Source: Pseudoduganella violaceinigra DSM 15887 (GTDB taxonomy: Bacteria > Pseudomonadota > Gammaproteobacteria > Burkholderiales > Burkholderiaceae_D). Taken from it: a DNA stretch of 64,000 nucleotides. The notes under the pieces were generated by a model. That model had not been told where the DNA came from, did no database searches, and worked only from the letters and a program-made list of their open reading frames with translations. Position 1 is the first letter of the stretch; every line of letters starts with the position of its first letter. The stretch covers positions 1-64,000 of the forward strand of contig NZ_AUDI01000016.1 of assembly GCF_000425385.1 (NCBI RefSeq), in the 5' to 3' direction. Shown in pieces: positions 1-8,114 of this stretch. The translations under genes were made by a program, and so were the position numbers.

Positions 1-278
1 GTGCGTGCCAGCACACGTGCTTCAAGCCGGTCCGTTACTTTGAAGGCGGATCGTCCGGCGTGGCGCGAATACAAGCCAGCCAGGCGTTCGGCGGAGAAGC
101 GCTTGTGCCAGAGCGCGATGAAGCCGTTGCTGCAATCGAGCTTGGCGCGGATTTCCTCCCACGTGTGCTTATCCGCCAACAGCAGAATCAGCCTCGCCCG
201 TCGCACGACATCCGCACGCACATTGCGCGCATTGACCTGCTGCTGCAGTTCCGAACGTTCGCTATCTGTGAGTATCAT
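1..278 (-). CDS. IS630 family transposase, N-terminal part
   Basis: Read on the minus strand from the ATG at 276-278, preceded by an AAGGAGG ribosome binding site five bases upstream. The 92 visible codons give a helix-turn-helix DNA-binding domain: RRARLILLLAD, then TWEEIRAKL, then ALWHKRFSAERLAGLYSRH, the arrangement of IS630 family transposases. The DDE catalytic domain would follow beyond the window edge, so activity cannot be judged. It lies inside the IS end described above and is the only gene visible in it. The family call rests on the RLAGLYSRH-type HTH segment and is fairly safe. Confidence 0.75.
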   Translation of the reverse strand, partial: MILTDSERSELQQQVNARNVRADVVRRARLILLLADKHTWEEIRAKLDCSNGFIALWHKRFSAERLAGLYSRHAGRSAFKVTDRLEARVLAR

Positions 279-329
279 GGACGCCTCCTTGCGTTCAATG
301 ATACTCCAGTTTTAACTGTTACAGTCCAC
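1..329 (-). mobile_element. End of an IS630-type insertion sequence (partial)
   Basis: The element runs off the left edge. It holds the 5' part of an IS630-type transposase gene and about 50 bp of non-coding terminus. IS630/Tc1-mariner elements insert at TA. A TA at 330-331 sits exactly where the neighbouring small secreted-protein gene stops being sensible, so I place the IS boundary at 329/330. The boundary is inferred from that interruption. The opposite terminus and the duplicated TA lie outside the window. Confidence 0.65.
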
Positions 330-463
330 TAGCTCTCAAGCCTGCGGCCATGCAGTGCGCCCCGATCCGGGCTTACCAACTTCTTGAGTTCCTCGTTAGC
401 GGCAACTTGCGCGTTCGCGTTGACACCGCAAACCAAAAATATCAGCGCAACGATTATCTTCAT
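329..463 (-). pseudogene. Secreted-protein gene truncated by the IS
   Basis: From the ATG at 463 the frame encodes a classic Sec signal peptide (MKIIVALIFLVCGVNANA, then QVAANEELKK) and ends after 44 residues. The stop codon TAG is made from the TA of the putative IS630 target site plus the first G of the element. I therefore read it as the 5' stub of a once longer exported protein. Its identity is not recoverable because only about 25 residues of mature protein remain. It could instead be a naturally short secreted peptide, but the coincidence with the IS boundary argues against that. Confidence 0.5.
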
Positions 464-541
464 TCTATTAAACTTACTCGTTGCATCAAACAGATTTCAC
501 TTGCAACGATGTTCCGGTTCTGGCCGTTCTCAGTCATACCT

Positions 542-1069
542 TCAGTCTACTGATTTTAATTGAAATTTTGTCACAGGTCCGATTTCCATCATGGCGTTCA
601 CCGCAAAAGCCTCTACTGTAAGGTTCCAAGGTTTTCGCTCTTTAGGCTCCTCATCATCAAATACGAAGAACAGTCGCATTGAGTTACCCGTTATTTTCCC
701 AACTACCGGGCCAGTCTCAAATATGTCAGCGGTGTTGGCAGCATCTACAACCCGGAAATAAAAGCCGACTTCATCCAAACGATAGGCGCTGGACGCTGGC
801 CAATCTATTTGAACTGTGATACTACCGTATTGACCGCACGGCATGGCATCTCTGCCAGGAGAACGGCGAACGTCTTTTAACGAAACATCGAAGGGGGGCA
901 AGCGTGCCGGCATCAGCCCCTCTGACGTTTCCCGCATCTTTACCCTCACCGGTTTTTTAGAGGGTCGATAGCTCATTACGCTATCTGGTGCGGCACATGC
1001 AAACGCGGTTGTAGACAGCAGCACATAGGAGAAAAATGCGCAGCAAATCACTCGAAATTTTACTTTCAT
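542..1069 (-). CDS. Exported hypothetical protein, 175 aa
   Basis: Not recognised. It begins with a basic start and hydrophobic stretch typical of a Sec signal peptide, with likely cleavage after TAFA (about residue 24), so the product is probably periplasmic or extracellular. The mature part has alternating beta-like segments (ITVQIDWPA, VGFYFRVVD, MRLFFVFDD, WNLTVEAFAV) that suggest a small beta-sandwich. Only two mature cysteines are visible. It lies between the IS-truncated secreted-protein gene and a heptamer repeat array in DNA visibly richer in A+T than the rest of the window, so it may be accessory. The ribosome binding site is weak. Confidence 0.7.
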   Translation of the reverse strand: MKVKFRVICCAFFSYVLLSTTAFACAAPDSVMSYRPSKKPVRVKMRETSEGLMPARLPPFDVSLKDVRRSPGRDAMPCGQYGSITVQIDWPASSAYRLDEVGFYFRVVDAANTADIFETGPVVGKITGNSMRLFFVFDDEEPKERKPWNLTVEAFAVNAMMEIGPVTKFQLKSVD

Positions 1070-1182
1070 CAGCCATCCCGTTCAGTTTTCATTGTTTACT
1101 CTACAGGTGCCAATTCCCCTTGCCATGCGAGCGAAACCGGCAAGTCTAGAACTGCGCAGAGAACGCCGTTCGCCTCGGCAAC

Positions 1183-1229
1183 GGTAATAGGTAATAGGTA
1201 ATAGGTAATAGGTAATAGGTAATAGGTAA
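1183..1229. repeat. GGTAATA heptanucleotide tandem array
   Basis: Six perfect copies of GGTAATA at 1183-1224 are followed by a partial copy GGTAA. The array sits in the 295-bp gap (1070-1364) between two minus-strand genes, and nothing else is recognisable in that gap. A seven-base unit would not keep a reading frame if it changed copy number. It is not inside a gene, and lies upstream of the 542-1069 coding region. Confidence 0.95.
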
Positions 1230-1364
1230 GCGTGACATGTCCGTCATTCCAAAAAATTCATGTTCGCTCAATCCGAGCGCCGCTCAACCTCTGCACGACT
1301 GCTCGAGAAAATGCGGGCTTACATAGACAGCTAGCGATCTGCTCACCATGTACAGGCGACGAGA

Positions 1365-1736
1365 TCAGCTATCGGCGGACACCTTACCGCCATATGCGCG
1401 TAAATTGGCTGCCAGAAGCGCCACCGCGAAGATGACGAACGCAGCGCCAAGGTAGCTGACGAAATTGAATGGATCCTGCTGATGTATTCCTTCGTATCCG
1501 TAGACCGAGCCGCATACACCAAAGAAGGCGGGGCCAAGGAACCTCGATTTACGCGTAACCTTCAACATCTTTGTACTGCGCAGGGTAAGGGAATTCAGAG
1601 AAGCCGCACGCTCTTGGTGCTCGCCTTTGCATGAAATACTATGACCAAGATCGGCGGCGCATTCAGAACAAAGTCCGCGTGCGCAAACTCGACAAATTCC
1701 GACTGCGCTGCTATGGGGGTGGTTGAAACAGTTCAT
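1365..1736 (-). CDS. B-box-like zinc-binding membrane protein
   Basis: 123 aa. The first 40 residues carry a Cys/His cluster, C3-x2-H6 followed by C15-x2-C18-x4-C23-x2-C26 and further His and Cys, the spacing of a B-box-type zinc-binding module. The middle is basic and the C-terminal half has two hydrophobic segments (around FLGPAFFGVCGSVYGY and VSYLGAAFVIFAVALLAANL) that probably span the membrane. Bacterial proteins of this layout are known but uncharacterised. I infer a membrane-anchored cytoplasmic zinc domain. No clear Shine-Dalgarno sequence precedes the ATG. Confidence 0.65.
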   Translation of the reverse strand: MNCFNHPHSSAVGICRVCARGLCSECAADLGHSISCKGEHQERAASLNSLTLRSTKMLKVTRKSRFLGPAFFGVCGSVYGYEGIHQQDPFNFVSYLGAAFVIFAVALLAANLRAYGGKVSADS

Positions 1737-1915
1737 CTAATTCTATTCGATTAATTTGACTACAAAACTCTAGGCCGTCAATGCCGGGGAGTCGTTCGCT
1801 TCGGGTCGAAAGGGGCCGCCAGGCCGCGCGTGATCCCACCTTCGCCATGGCATCGCCGTTTAATGCGGCGCTGTGCTTCAGCTTCGGCTGGAAGTAAAAC
1901 TCCCGCCGAAACCGA

Positions 1916-2173
1916 TCAGAGAAAGCCGATGTGCTTGCGCTCGAGCCCCGACATCACCAGCTTGATATAGCGATTCGGGACGTACAGCTCCACCTCCACC
2001 GTCGCGCCTTCGGCGTTCTGCGCCTCTGACACCAGGTGGAAGAAATCGCGGTCGGGACTGGCCTCCTTGCAAGGCAGGTACCTGCCTGAAGGCCCCTCGG
2101 CCAGGTAGTCCTTCAGCGCGGCGCCCAGTTCCGCCACGCCCTCGTCGGTCAGCAGCACACCAAAAGCCATCAT
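1916..2173 (-). CDS. Conserved hypothetical protein, 85 aa
   Basis: Small soluble protein that I do not recognise. It begins MMAFGVLLTDEGVAELGAAL and ends NRYIKLVMSGLERKHIGFL, with no signal peptide, membrane segment or metal motif. It starts a few bases downstream of the rfaE2 stop on the same strand and may be the last gene of the pilT-like/rfaE2 transcription unit. Codon use matches the neighbouring core genes, which supports it being real. Confidence 0.6.
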   Translation of the reverse strand: MMAFGVLLTDEGVAELGAALKDYLAEGPSGRYLPCKEASPDRDFFHLVSEAQNAEGATVEVELYVPNRYIKLVMSGLERKHIGFL

Positions 2174-2179
2174 GGCCTC

Positions 2180-2662
2180 CTATTGTCCAAACATGCGCAC
2201 TTTGGCCAGCAGCTTGGTGGTCGAGCGGTCATGCTCGAAGTCGATCGCCACCGCCTTGCCGCCGTATGCCAGCACCGCCTGCCCTTCCGGGATGGCGGTC
2301 ATATCGTAGTCGCCGCCCTTGGCGTAAATTTCCGGCCTGGCCTGCAGCACCGCTTCCAGGGCGGTGTCCTCGTCGAAAGGCACCACCAGGCTGACGGATT
2401 CCAGCGCGGCCAGCAGCGCCATGCGGTCTTCGCAATTGTTCAGCGGACGATCATCCCCCTTGCCCAGGCGCTTGACGGAGGCATCCGTATTGGCGGCCAC
2501 CACCAGCGAAGCGCCCAGCGCGCGTGCCTGCGCCAGATACGTCACATGGCCGCGGTGCAGGATATCGAACACGCCGTTGGTCATCACCACCGGTTTTGGC
2601 AGGGCAGCTACCCGCGCGGCCAGATCGGCGCGCGAGCACATCTTGTTTTCAAAATCGGTCAT
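2180..2662 (-). CDS. rfaE2: D-glycero-beta-D-manno-heptose 1-phosphate adenylyltransferase
   Basis: 160 aa, a stand-alone nucleotidyltransferase half of HldE. Such enzymes transfer AMP from ATP to heptose 1-phosphate, giving ADP-heptose for the LPS inner core. The signature TNGVFDILHRGHVTYL (about residues 28-43) contains the HxGH nucleotide-binding motif, and the C-terminal part has the DRMALLAAL and DRSTTKLLAKVR segments expected for the family. The start overlaps the end of the upstream ATPase gene by 4 bp (2659-2662), implying translational coupling. The kinase half (RfaE1) is not in the window. Confidence 0.9.
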   Translation of the reverse strand: MTDFENKMCSRADLAARVAALPKPVVMTNGVFDILHRGHVTYLAQARALGASLVVAANTDASVKRLGKGDDRPLNNCEDRMALLAALESVSLVVPFDEDTALEAVLQARPEIYAKGGDYDMTAIPEGQAVLAYGGKAVAIDFEHDRSTTKLLAKVRMFGQ

Positions 2663-3852
2663 TCGCCTTCTTCCTCTTCTTCATCCAACTGCATGCTCAG
2701 GCCGCTCGACGCCTTCGGCGCCGCCACAACCTGGGCTGCCGCATCGGGCGGCGGACGGTTGCCATGCAGCTTGATCTGCAGGCGCAGGCCGTTGGTGGAG
2801 TCGGCGTTGCGCAGCGCCTCCTCGTAGGCGATGTAACCCTTATTATAGAGATCGAACAGGGCCTGGTCGAAAGTGCACATGCCCAGTTCGCGCGACTTGG
2901 CCATGATTTCCTTGATCGAGTGGAAGTTGCCTTTGAAGATCATCTCGGCGATGGTCGGCGTGTTCAGCAGGATCTCGATGGCCGCCTTGCGGCCCTTGCC
3001 GTCTTCGGTGCGGATCAGGCGCTGCGAGACGATGGCGCGCAGGTTGGACGAGAGGTCCATCAGCAGCTGGTTGCGGCGCTCTTCCGGGAAGAAGTTGATG
3101 ATGCGGTCCATGGTCTGGTTCGCATTGTTCGCGTGCAGGGTGCCCAGGCACAGGTGGCCGGTCTCGGCAAAGGCGATCGCGTGCTCCATGGTCTCGGTGT
3201 CGCGGATCTCGCCGATCAGGATCACGTCCGGCGCCTGGCGCAGGGTGTTTTTCAGCGCATGGTGCCAGGACAAGGTATCCACACCCACCTCGCGGTGGGT
3301 GATCAGGCAGCTCTTATTCTTGTGCACATACTCGACCGGGTCTTCCACGGTGATGATATGGCCGGCCGAATTCTGGTTGCGGTAATCGATCATGGCCGCC
3401 AGCGAGGTCGATTTGCCGGAGCCGGTGCCGCCCACCACCAGTACCAGGCCGCGCTTGGTCATCACGACTTCTTTCAAGACTTCCGGCAAGTCCAGCTTCT
3501 GGAAATTCGGGATTTCCGAGGCGATGGTCCGGCACACCATGCCGACCGCCTGCTGCTGGACAAAGACGTTGATGCGGAAACGGCACACATTCGGCAGCGA
3601 AATCGCGAAATTGCACTCAAGCTCAGTCTCGAACTCGCGGCGCTGTTTCTCGTTCATGATGGCGTAGGCCAGGGCCCGCGTCACATCCGGGGTCAGGCGC
3701 TGCTGGCTCAGCGCGCGCATCGAGCCCTGCGATTTGATACTGGGTGGGAAGTCCGCCGAAATGAACAGGTCGGAGCCGCCGACCTGGTGCATGGCGGTCA
3801 GCAGTTTGTAGATATATGACTGGGCTTCTTCGTGGCCTAGTGTGGATGACAT
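2659..3852 (-). CDS. PilT/PilU-family type IV pilus ATPase (third paralogue)
   Basis: 397 aa. A complete secretion-ATPase fold: N-terminal PAS-like domain, Walker A GGTGSGKST at 141-149, Asp box around TVEDPVEY, Walker B around LIGEIRDTETM and a His box around TLHANNANQT. It is closer to PilU than PilT (GGSDLFISADFPP, FFPEERRNQLLMDLS) and has an extra C-terminal extension ending in a strongly acidic LDEEEEEGE tail. The window also carries a canonical pilT-pilU pair at 19-21 kb, so this is an additional retraction-type ATPase. It is coupled to rfaE2 and divergent from oxyR. A role in pilus retraction is inferred from the family. Confidence 0.85.
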   Translation of the reverse strand: MSSTLGHEEAQSYIYKLLTAMHQVGGSDLFISADFPPSIKSQGSMRALSQQRLTPDVTRALAYAIMNEKQRREFETELECNFAISLPNVCRFRINVFVQQQAVGMVCRTIASEIPNFQKLDLPEVLKEVVMTKRGLVLVVGGTGSGKSTSLAAMIDYRNQNSAGHIITVEDPVEYVHKNKSCLITHREVGVDTLSWHHALKNTLRQAPDVILIGEIRDTETMEHAIAFAETGHLCLGTLHANNANQTMDRIINFFPEERRNQLLMDLSSNLRAIVSQRLIRTEDGKGRKAAIEILLNTPTIAEMIFKGNFHSIKEIMAKSRELGMCTFDQALFDLYNKGYIAYEEALRNADSTNGLRLQIKLHGNRPPPDAAAQVVAAPKASSGLSMQLDEEEEEGE

Positions 3853-3950
3853 GTTTTGCCTCGTTTATTGGGATTGCTAGTCATTATAGCCAGTGCCATC
3901 CCCCATACCTGGCATTGCAACAAGGCATTCACCTGTGTTCAAATGGGTTC

Positions 3951-4886
3951 ATGACGCTGACCGAGCTTAAATATATCGTAGCTGTTGCCAGAGCGAAACA
4001 CTTCGGCCATGCCGCCGAGGCATGTTTTGTCGCCCAACCCACACTTTCCGTGGCGATCAAAAAGCTGGAAGACGAACTCGGCGTCGTCCTGTTCGAGCGC
4101 GGCGGCGCGGAAATCTCGGTCACCCCGCTGGGCGCCCAGATCGTGGCCCAGGCCGAACGGGTACTGGAACAGACGGCGGCCATCAAGGAGCTGGCAAAAC
4201 AGAACAAGGACCCGCTGGCCGGCCCCCTGCGCCTGGGCGTCATTTACACCATCGGCCCCTACCTGTTGCCGCCCCTGGTCAAGCGGATGATCGAAACCAC
4301 GCCGCAGATGCCCCTGATCCTGCAGGAGAATTTCACGGTCAAGCTGCTGGAAATGCTGCGCCAGGGCGAACTGGACGCGGCCATCATGGCGCTGCCGCTG
4401 CCCGAGCACGGCATGTCGGTACAGCCCCTGTACGACGAACCGTTCGTGGTGGCGATGCCGAAAAACCACCCCTGGGCCGCGCGCAGCAGCGTGCCGGCCG
4501 AGCACCTGAAAACGGAAACCATGCTCCTGCTGGGCAATGGCCACTGTTTCCGCGACCAGGTGCTGGAAGTCTGCCCGGAAATGGCCCGCTTCTCCTCGCC
4601 CGGCAACGGCATGCAGCGCACATTCGAGGGCTCGTCCCTGGAAACCATCCGCCACATGGTGGCCAGCGGCATCGGTCTGACGGTGCTGCCGCGCGCCTCG
4701 GTGCCGGATATGGAAGGCCGCGACGGCATGTTGGCATTCCGCTATTTCGAGAACCCGGAGCCGAACCGGCGCGTGGTCATCGTCTGGCGCAAGAGCTTCA
4801 CCCGCAAGGCGGCGATCGATGCAGTCGTGGCGGCCGTGGCCGACTGCCGTCTGCCCGGCGTCCGCGTGCTGAACGGCCACGGGTAG
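3951..4886 (+). CDS. oxyR: Hydrogen peroxide-sensing LysR regulator OxyR
   Basis: 311 aa from the ATG at 3951, which gives the standard LysR N-terminus MTLTELKYIV. Longer upstream starts would add a non-conserved leader. An N-terminal winged HTH is followed by a periplasmic-binding-like sensor domain. The two redox cysteines fall at residues 199 and 208 (GNGHCFRDQVLEVC), the same numbering as E. coli OxyR. Oxidation of this pair to a disulfide switches the regulator on to induce peroxide defence. It is divergent from the PilU-like ATPase gene (98-bp gap) and followed 12 bp later by ubiA. Confidence 0.9.
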   Translation: MTLTELKYIVAVARAKHFGHAAEACFVAQPTLSVAIKKLEDELGVVLFERGGAEISVTPLGAQIVAQAERVLEQTAAIKELAKQNKDPLAGPLRLGVIYTIGPYLLPPLVKRMIETTPQMPLILQENFTVKLLEMLRQGELDAAIMALPLPEHGMSVQPLYDEPFVVAMPKNHPWAARSSVPAEHLKTETMLLLGNGHCFRDQVLEVCPEMARFSSPGNGMQRTFEGSSLETIRHMVASGIGLTVLPRASVPDMEGRDGMLAFRYFENPEPNRRVVIVWRKSFTRKAAIDAVVAAVADCRLPGVRVLNGHG

Positions 4887-4898
4887 TAAAATGCCGGG

Positions 4899-5774
4899 AT
4901 GCACGCGACTACCCCACCCCTGAGCAAACTCGAACTCTATTTCCGCCTGGTCCGGCTGGACAAGCCGATCGGCACCGTTTTGCTGCTGTGGCCGACGCTG
5001 GCCGCCCTGTGGCTGGCCTCCGGCGGGGTGCCGGACTGGAAGCTGCTGCTGATCTTCTCGCTCGGCACTTTCCTGATGCGTTCGGCCGGCTGCGCCGTGA
5101 ACGACTACGCCGACCAGGATTTCGACAAGCACGTCAAACGCACGGCCGAACGCCCCATCACCAGCGGCCGCGTCAGCGGCAAGGAAGCACTGGCCATCGC
5201 CGCCGGACTGTCCCTGCTGGCCTTCCTGCTGATCCAGCCCCTGAATATCCTGGTCAAGCAGCTCAGCGTGGCGGCCCTCGTCATTGCCGCCACCTATCCC
5301 TATTTCAAGCGCTTCTTCGCCATCCCGCAAGCCTATCTGGGCATCGCCTTCGGTTTCGGCATGCCGATGGCCTTCGCCGCCGTGCAGGGTACGGTACCGC
5401 CGGTGGCTTGGCTGCTGCTGGCGGGCAATGTGTTCTGGGCCGTGGCCTACGACACCGAATACGCCATGGTCGACCGCGACGACGACCTGAAAATCGGCAT
5501 CAAGACTTCCGCCATTACCTTTGGCCGCTTCGACGTGGCCGCCATCATGCTCTGCTATGGCGTCCACCTGGCGATCCTGCTGGCGGTCGGCTGGCATTTC
5601 GGGCTGGGCCTGCCCTTCGTGCTGGGCCTGGCCATTGCGGCCGGCTGCGCCATTTACCACTACGTCCTGATCCGAGGCCGCGAGCGTGCGCCCTGTTTCG
5701 CCGCATTCCGCCACAATAACTACCTCGGCGCCGCTGTCTTTGCAGGCATTGCACTCGACTACGCGCTGCGCTGA
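4899..5774 (+). CDS. ubiA: 4-hydroxybenzoate polyprenyltransferase
   Basis: 291-aa polytopic membrane enzyme that attaches the polyprenyl chain to 4-hydroxybenzoate in ubiquinone synthesis. The first Asp-rich motif NDYADQDFD (NDxxDxxxD) and the second, around [10 protein letters not shown], mark the prenyl-diphosphate/Mg2+ site; about eight or nine hydrophobic helices are visible. It lies 12 bp after oxyR. A TAAAAT hexamer ends six bases before the ATG and no good Shine-Dalgarno is seen, so a leaderless transcript is possible in addition to read-through from oxyR. Confidence 0.93.
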   Translation: MHATTPPLSKLELYFRLVRLDKPIGTVLLLWPTLAALWLASGGVPDWKLLLIFSLGTFLMRSAGCAVNDYADQDFDKHVKRTAERPITSGRVSGKEALAIAAGLSLLAFLLIQPLNILVKQLSVAALVIAATYPYFKRFFAIPQAYLGIAFGFGMPMAFAAVQGTVPPVAWLLLAGNVFWAVAYDTEYAMVDRDDDLKIGIKTSAITFGRFDVAAIMLCYGVHLAILLAVGWHFGLGLPFVLGLAIAAGCAIYHYVLIRGRERAPCFAAFRHNNYLGAAVFAGIALDYALR

Positions 5775-5822
5775 GCTATACTGAAAGTTACCCTGCGTGC
5801 TGTTCACTGAGACGAGGCGATC

Positions 5823-6200
5823 ATGGACCAGACACCCCAAACTGCAGCAAAACCCAACGGCGGCGGCATTGCCAACGGCAAGAGCCACAGCCACCACGAG
5901 AGTGCGGAAGCACGCGAACAGCTGATGAGTGACCTCAAGCAGGCGGTGCAGGACGCGGAAACCTGGCTACGCAATGCGGCCACGGCCAATTCCGACGACC
6001 TGGGCATGGTCAAGGCCAAGTTCGAAGACGCCCTGCGCACCGCCAAGCGCGATCTCCTGAAGCTGGAAGACAGCGTGATCGCGCGCGGCAAAATCGCGGC
6101 CCAGGCCACCGACCACTATGTGCACGACAATCCCTGGAAGGCGGTCGCCACCGGCGCCGCCATCGGCGTGATTGTCGGCCTGCTGGTCGCGCGCCGCTAG
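5823..6200 (+). CDS. DUF883 (ElaB/YqjD-type) membrane-anchored protein
   Basis: 125 aa. A polar N-terminus and a long charged amphipathic helix (about residues 28-90) are followed by one C-terminal transmembrane segment (AVATGAAIGVIVGLLVARR), with the conserved PWKAVATGAAIGVIVG signature. The E. coli relatives ElaB and YqjD are tail-anchored inner-membrane proteins linked to ribosome association in stationary phase. That function is family knowledge, not shown here. Its 3' end overlaps the convergent solute-binding gene by 4 bp. Confidence 0.85.
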   Translation: MDQTPQTAAKPNGGGIANGKSHSHHESAEAREQLMSDLKQAVQDAETWLRNAATANSDDLGMVKAKFEDALRTAKRDLLKLEDSVIARGKIAAQATDHYVHDNPWKAVATGAAIGVIVGLLVARR

Positions 6201-6979
6201 CGTCCGTTGCCGCCGGCTTCCCCGATCCGGTAGCTGGCGCGCAACTGCTGCAGTCGTCCCTGCTCCCGTTGCAGGAAGCGGTTGAATTGCTCAACCACTT
6301 CCTTGCAGCGCCATGTCGCCAGGCGGAAGTCGGAACGCGCGTGCGGCAATCCAGGGTCGAACACCAGCGCGCCCGGCGCTTTCAATGCCCCAGCCAGCAT
6401 GTAGCCGGCGACGTCGACGTTCACATAGGCGGCATCCAGGTTGCCCATCATGGCCAGCCGCAGCAGGCCGTCGGTGGTATTCGAGGTCGACACCTTGAGC
6501 GCCCGGCTGTCGATGGCCGCCTTGTACGGCCACGGCGTAAATCCCAGTACCGTGCCCAGTGTTTTCAGGGAGGACAGCGGCTTGCCGAGCTTGTGCGGCA
6601 GCACCATGGCGCCCTCCTCCGTCGACACCACCACCGAGCTGTAGCTCAACTGCGCACCGCCGCGCAATTCTTCGCGCCATTGCGGGTTGTCCGGATACTT
6701 GAAGTCCAGCGTGCGTTCCGTGAGGAAGCGCGCATACAGCCGGTTGATCGGCAAGGGAATGTAATCGAAGGTATAGCCGTGATCGGCTGCGAAGGCGTCC
6801 AGCACGTCGCGCGCAAAGCCGCCGAAGTGGTTGTTGCCGTCGACCGTATGCAGCGGCAGGTATTGCAGCTTCTCGACACCGACCGTGAACGTGCTGCCGC
6901 GCACCGCCTCACAACCCTGCGCTGCCGCCAAGACGCCGGTCAGCGCTAGTGATGCACACAGTAAGAGCTTGGTCAACAT
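6197..6979 (-). CDS. Periplasmic solute-binding protein (SBP_bac_3-like)
   Basis: 260 aa starting at the ATG at 6979, chosen because it begins directly with a signal peptide (MLTKLLLCASLALTGVLAAAQG). The rest looks like a two-lobed periplasmic amino-acid-type binding fold: the YDFTF-like segment DHGYTFDYIPLPINRLYARF, a lobe-swap region around LGTVLGFTPW, and a C-terminal NRFLQREQG helix. No ABC permease or ATPase is near it. It is divergent from the porin and resembles the solute-binding gene on the far side of that porin, so I infer a scavenging or sensory role. The ligand is unknown. Confidence 0.75.
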   Translation of the reverse strand: MLTKLLLCASLALTGVLAAAQGCEAVRGSTFTVGVEKLQYLPLHTVDGNNHFGGFARDVLDAFAADHGYTFDYIPLPINRLYARFLTERTLDFKYPDNPQWREELRGGAQLSYSSVVVSTEEGAMVLPHKLGKPLSSLKTLGTVLGFTPWPYKAAIDSRALKVSTSNTTDGLLRLAMMGNLDAAYVNVDVAGYMLAGALKAPGALVFDPGLPHARSDFRLATWRCKEVVEQFNRFLQREQGRLQQLRASYRIGEAGGNGR

Positions 6980-7119
6980 CGGACCAGCATAGCCAAATCC
7001 CGTCCGAGCGGCAATCGCCAAGGCTGGAGCCCTGTCGCGCAGACAGGACAATGTGTCAGCCCAGCATTGCATTGTGGAGAGCCCAGGCGTACAAAGAGAC
7101 TGTCAGCATCAGCCGGGGG

Positions 7120-8106
7120 ATGGTCGTGAAACGGCTTGCACCGATATTCCTGGGAGTGGCCGCCTGCGCGCCAGCCCTCGCCCAGCAAGGCATCACCGTT
7201 TACGGCGTGGCCGACCTTGGCGTGCTGCGCGACCATGACTCCGGCACCACCACAATGAAGGTCGACAGCGGCCTGCAGACGGCATCGCGCCTCGGCGTCA
7301 CAGGCACTGAGGCACTGGGCCGCGGCATGACGGCCAGCTTTGTCATCGAATCCCAGATCGAGGCCGACACCGGCACGCCTTCGTTTGCCGGCAAGGTGTT
7401 CGGCAGCCAGGTCTGGGTCGGCCTGGCCGGGCCGCTCGGCGCGCTCAAATTGGGCCGCATGTTCACGCCCTACTTCGGCGCCATCGCCACCAATGATCCG
7501 TTCGACGCCAAGGGGCCGGGCGAGGCGACCCGCCTGTTCCAGGATTCCGGGGTGCGGATGGACAATACCGTCAAATATTCGCTGCCGCCCCTGCTGGGCG
7601 GTGTTTACGCGGACTTGGCCTATGGCTTCGGCGAGTCCGGCGTCAGCCAGGCCGCCAACCGCCAGCTCAGCATGGATGCCGGCTATGCGGCCGGTCCGCT
7701 GAACACGGTGCTGGCCTACCACCAGACCAACGATGCAAAGGGCAACCGGCAGGTGCGCAGCGTGCTCGTGGGCGGCAATATGGACTTCGGCCCCGTGCGT
7801 GCCTGGCTGCTGGCCGCCCGCAACCGCAATGACGCCGAACTCGACACCCGCGACATCCTGCTGGGCCTGACCGTTCCGCTGGGCCAGTCATCCATCGCCG
7901 CGACTTATGTACGCAAGCAGGACCGCTTCCACGCCAACGCCGATGCGCACCAGCTGGCCCTGGGCTACTACTACACGCTGTCGAAGCGCACCAACACCTA
8001 CATCATCGCGTCCGGCTTGCGCAACGAGGCTGCGGCGCGCTACCAGGCATCGCTGCCGGGCGGCGACCGGCGCCTGCTGGCCTGCGGCATGCGCCACCAG
8101 TTCTGA
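7120..8106 (+). CDS. Gram-negative general porin
   Basis: 328 aa. Signal peptide ending APALAQ, then the standard Burkholderiales porin opening QGITVYGVADLGV and alternating amphipathic strands through to the terminal aromatic F (ACGMRHQF), as expected for a 16-stranded trimeric outer-membrane barrel. FVIESQIEADTG and GSQVWVGL-type segments are family hallmarks. The length is slightly short for the family. I used ATG 7120; GTG 7126 is possible. It lies between two solute-binding protein genes and is followed 8 bp later by one on the same strand, so uptake of a shared solute is plausible. Confidence 0.88.
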   Translation: MVVKRLAPIFLGVAACAPALAQQGITVYGVADLGVLRDHDSGTTTMKVDSGLQTASRLGVTGTEALGRGMTASFVIESQIEADTGTPSFAGKVFGSQVWVGLAGPLGALKLGRMFTPYFGAIATNDPFDAKGPGEATRLFQDSGVRMDNTVKYSLPPLLGGVYADLAYGFGESGVSQAANRQLSMDAGYAAGPLNTVLAYHQTNDAKGNRQVRSVLVGGNMDFGPVRAWLLAARNRNDAELDTRDILLGLTVPLGQSSIAATYVRKQDRFHANADAHQLALGYYYTLSKRTNTYIIASGLRNEAAARYQASLPGGDRRLLACGMRHQF

Positions 8107-8114
8107 GGCAGACC

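Noticed and set aside
350..553. Plus-strand frame of 67 codons next to the IS end
   Set aside because: The minus strand here encodes a clear signal peptide with a sensible truncation; the plus-strand frame has no motif and no ribosome binding site.
1183..1229. Heptamer array as a CRISPR
   Set aside because: Unit of seven bases with no spacers and no cas genes; it is a simple tandem repeat.
3816..3950. Extending OxyR to the upstream in-frame start
   Set aside because: The added 45 residues are not LysR-like, and the ATG at 3951 puts the redox cysteines exactly at 199 and 208.
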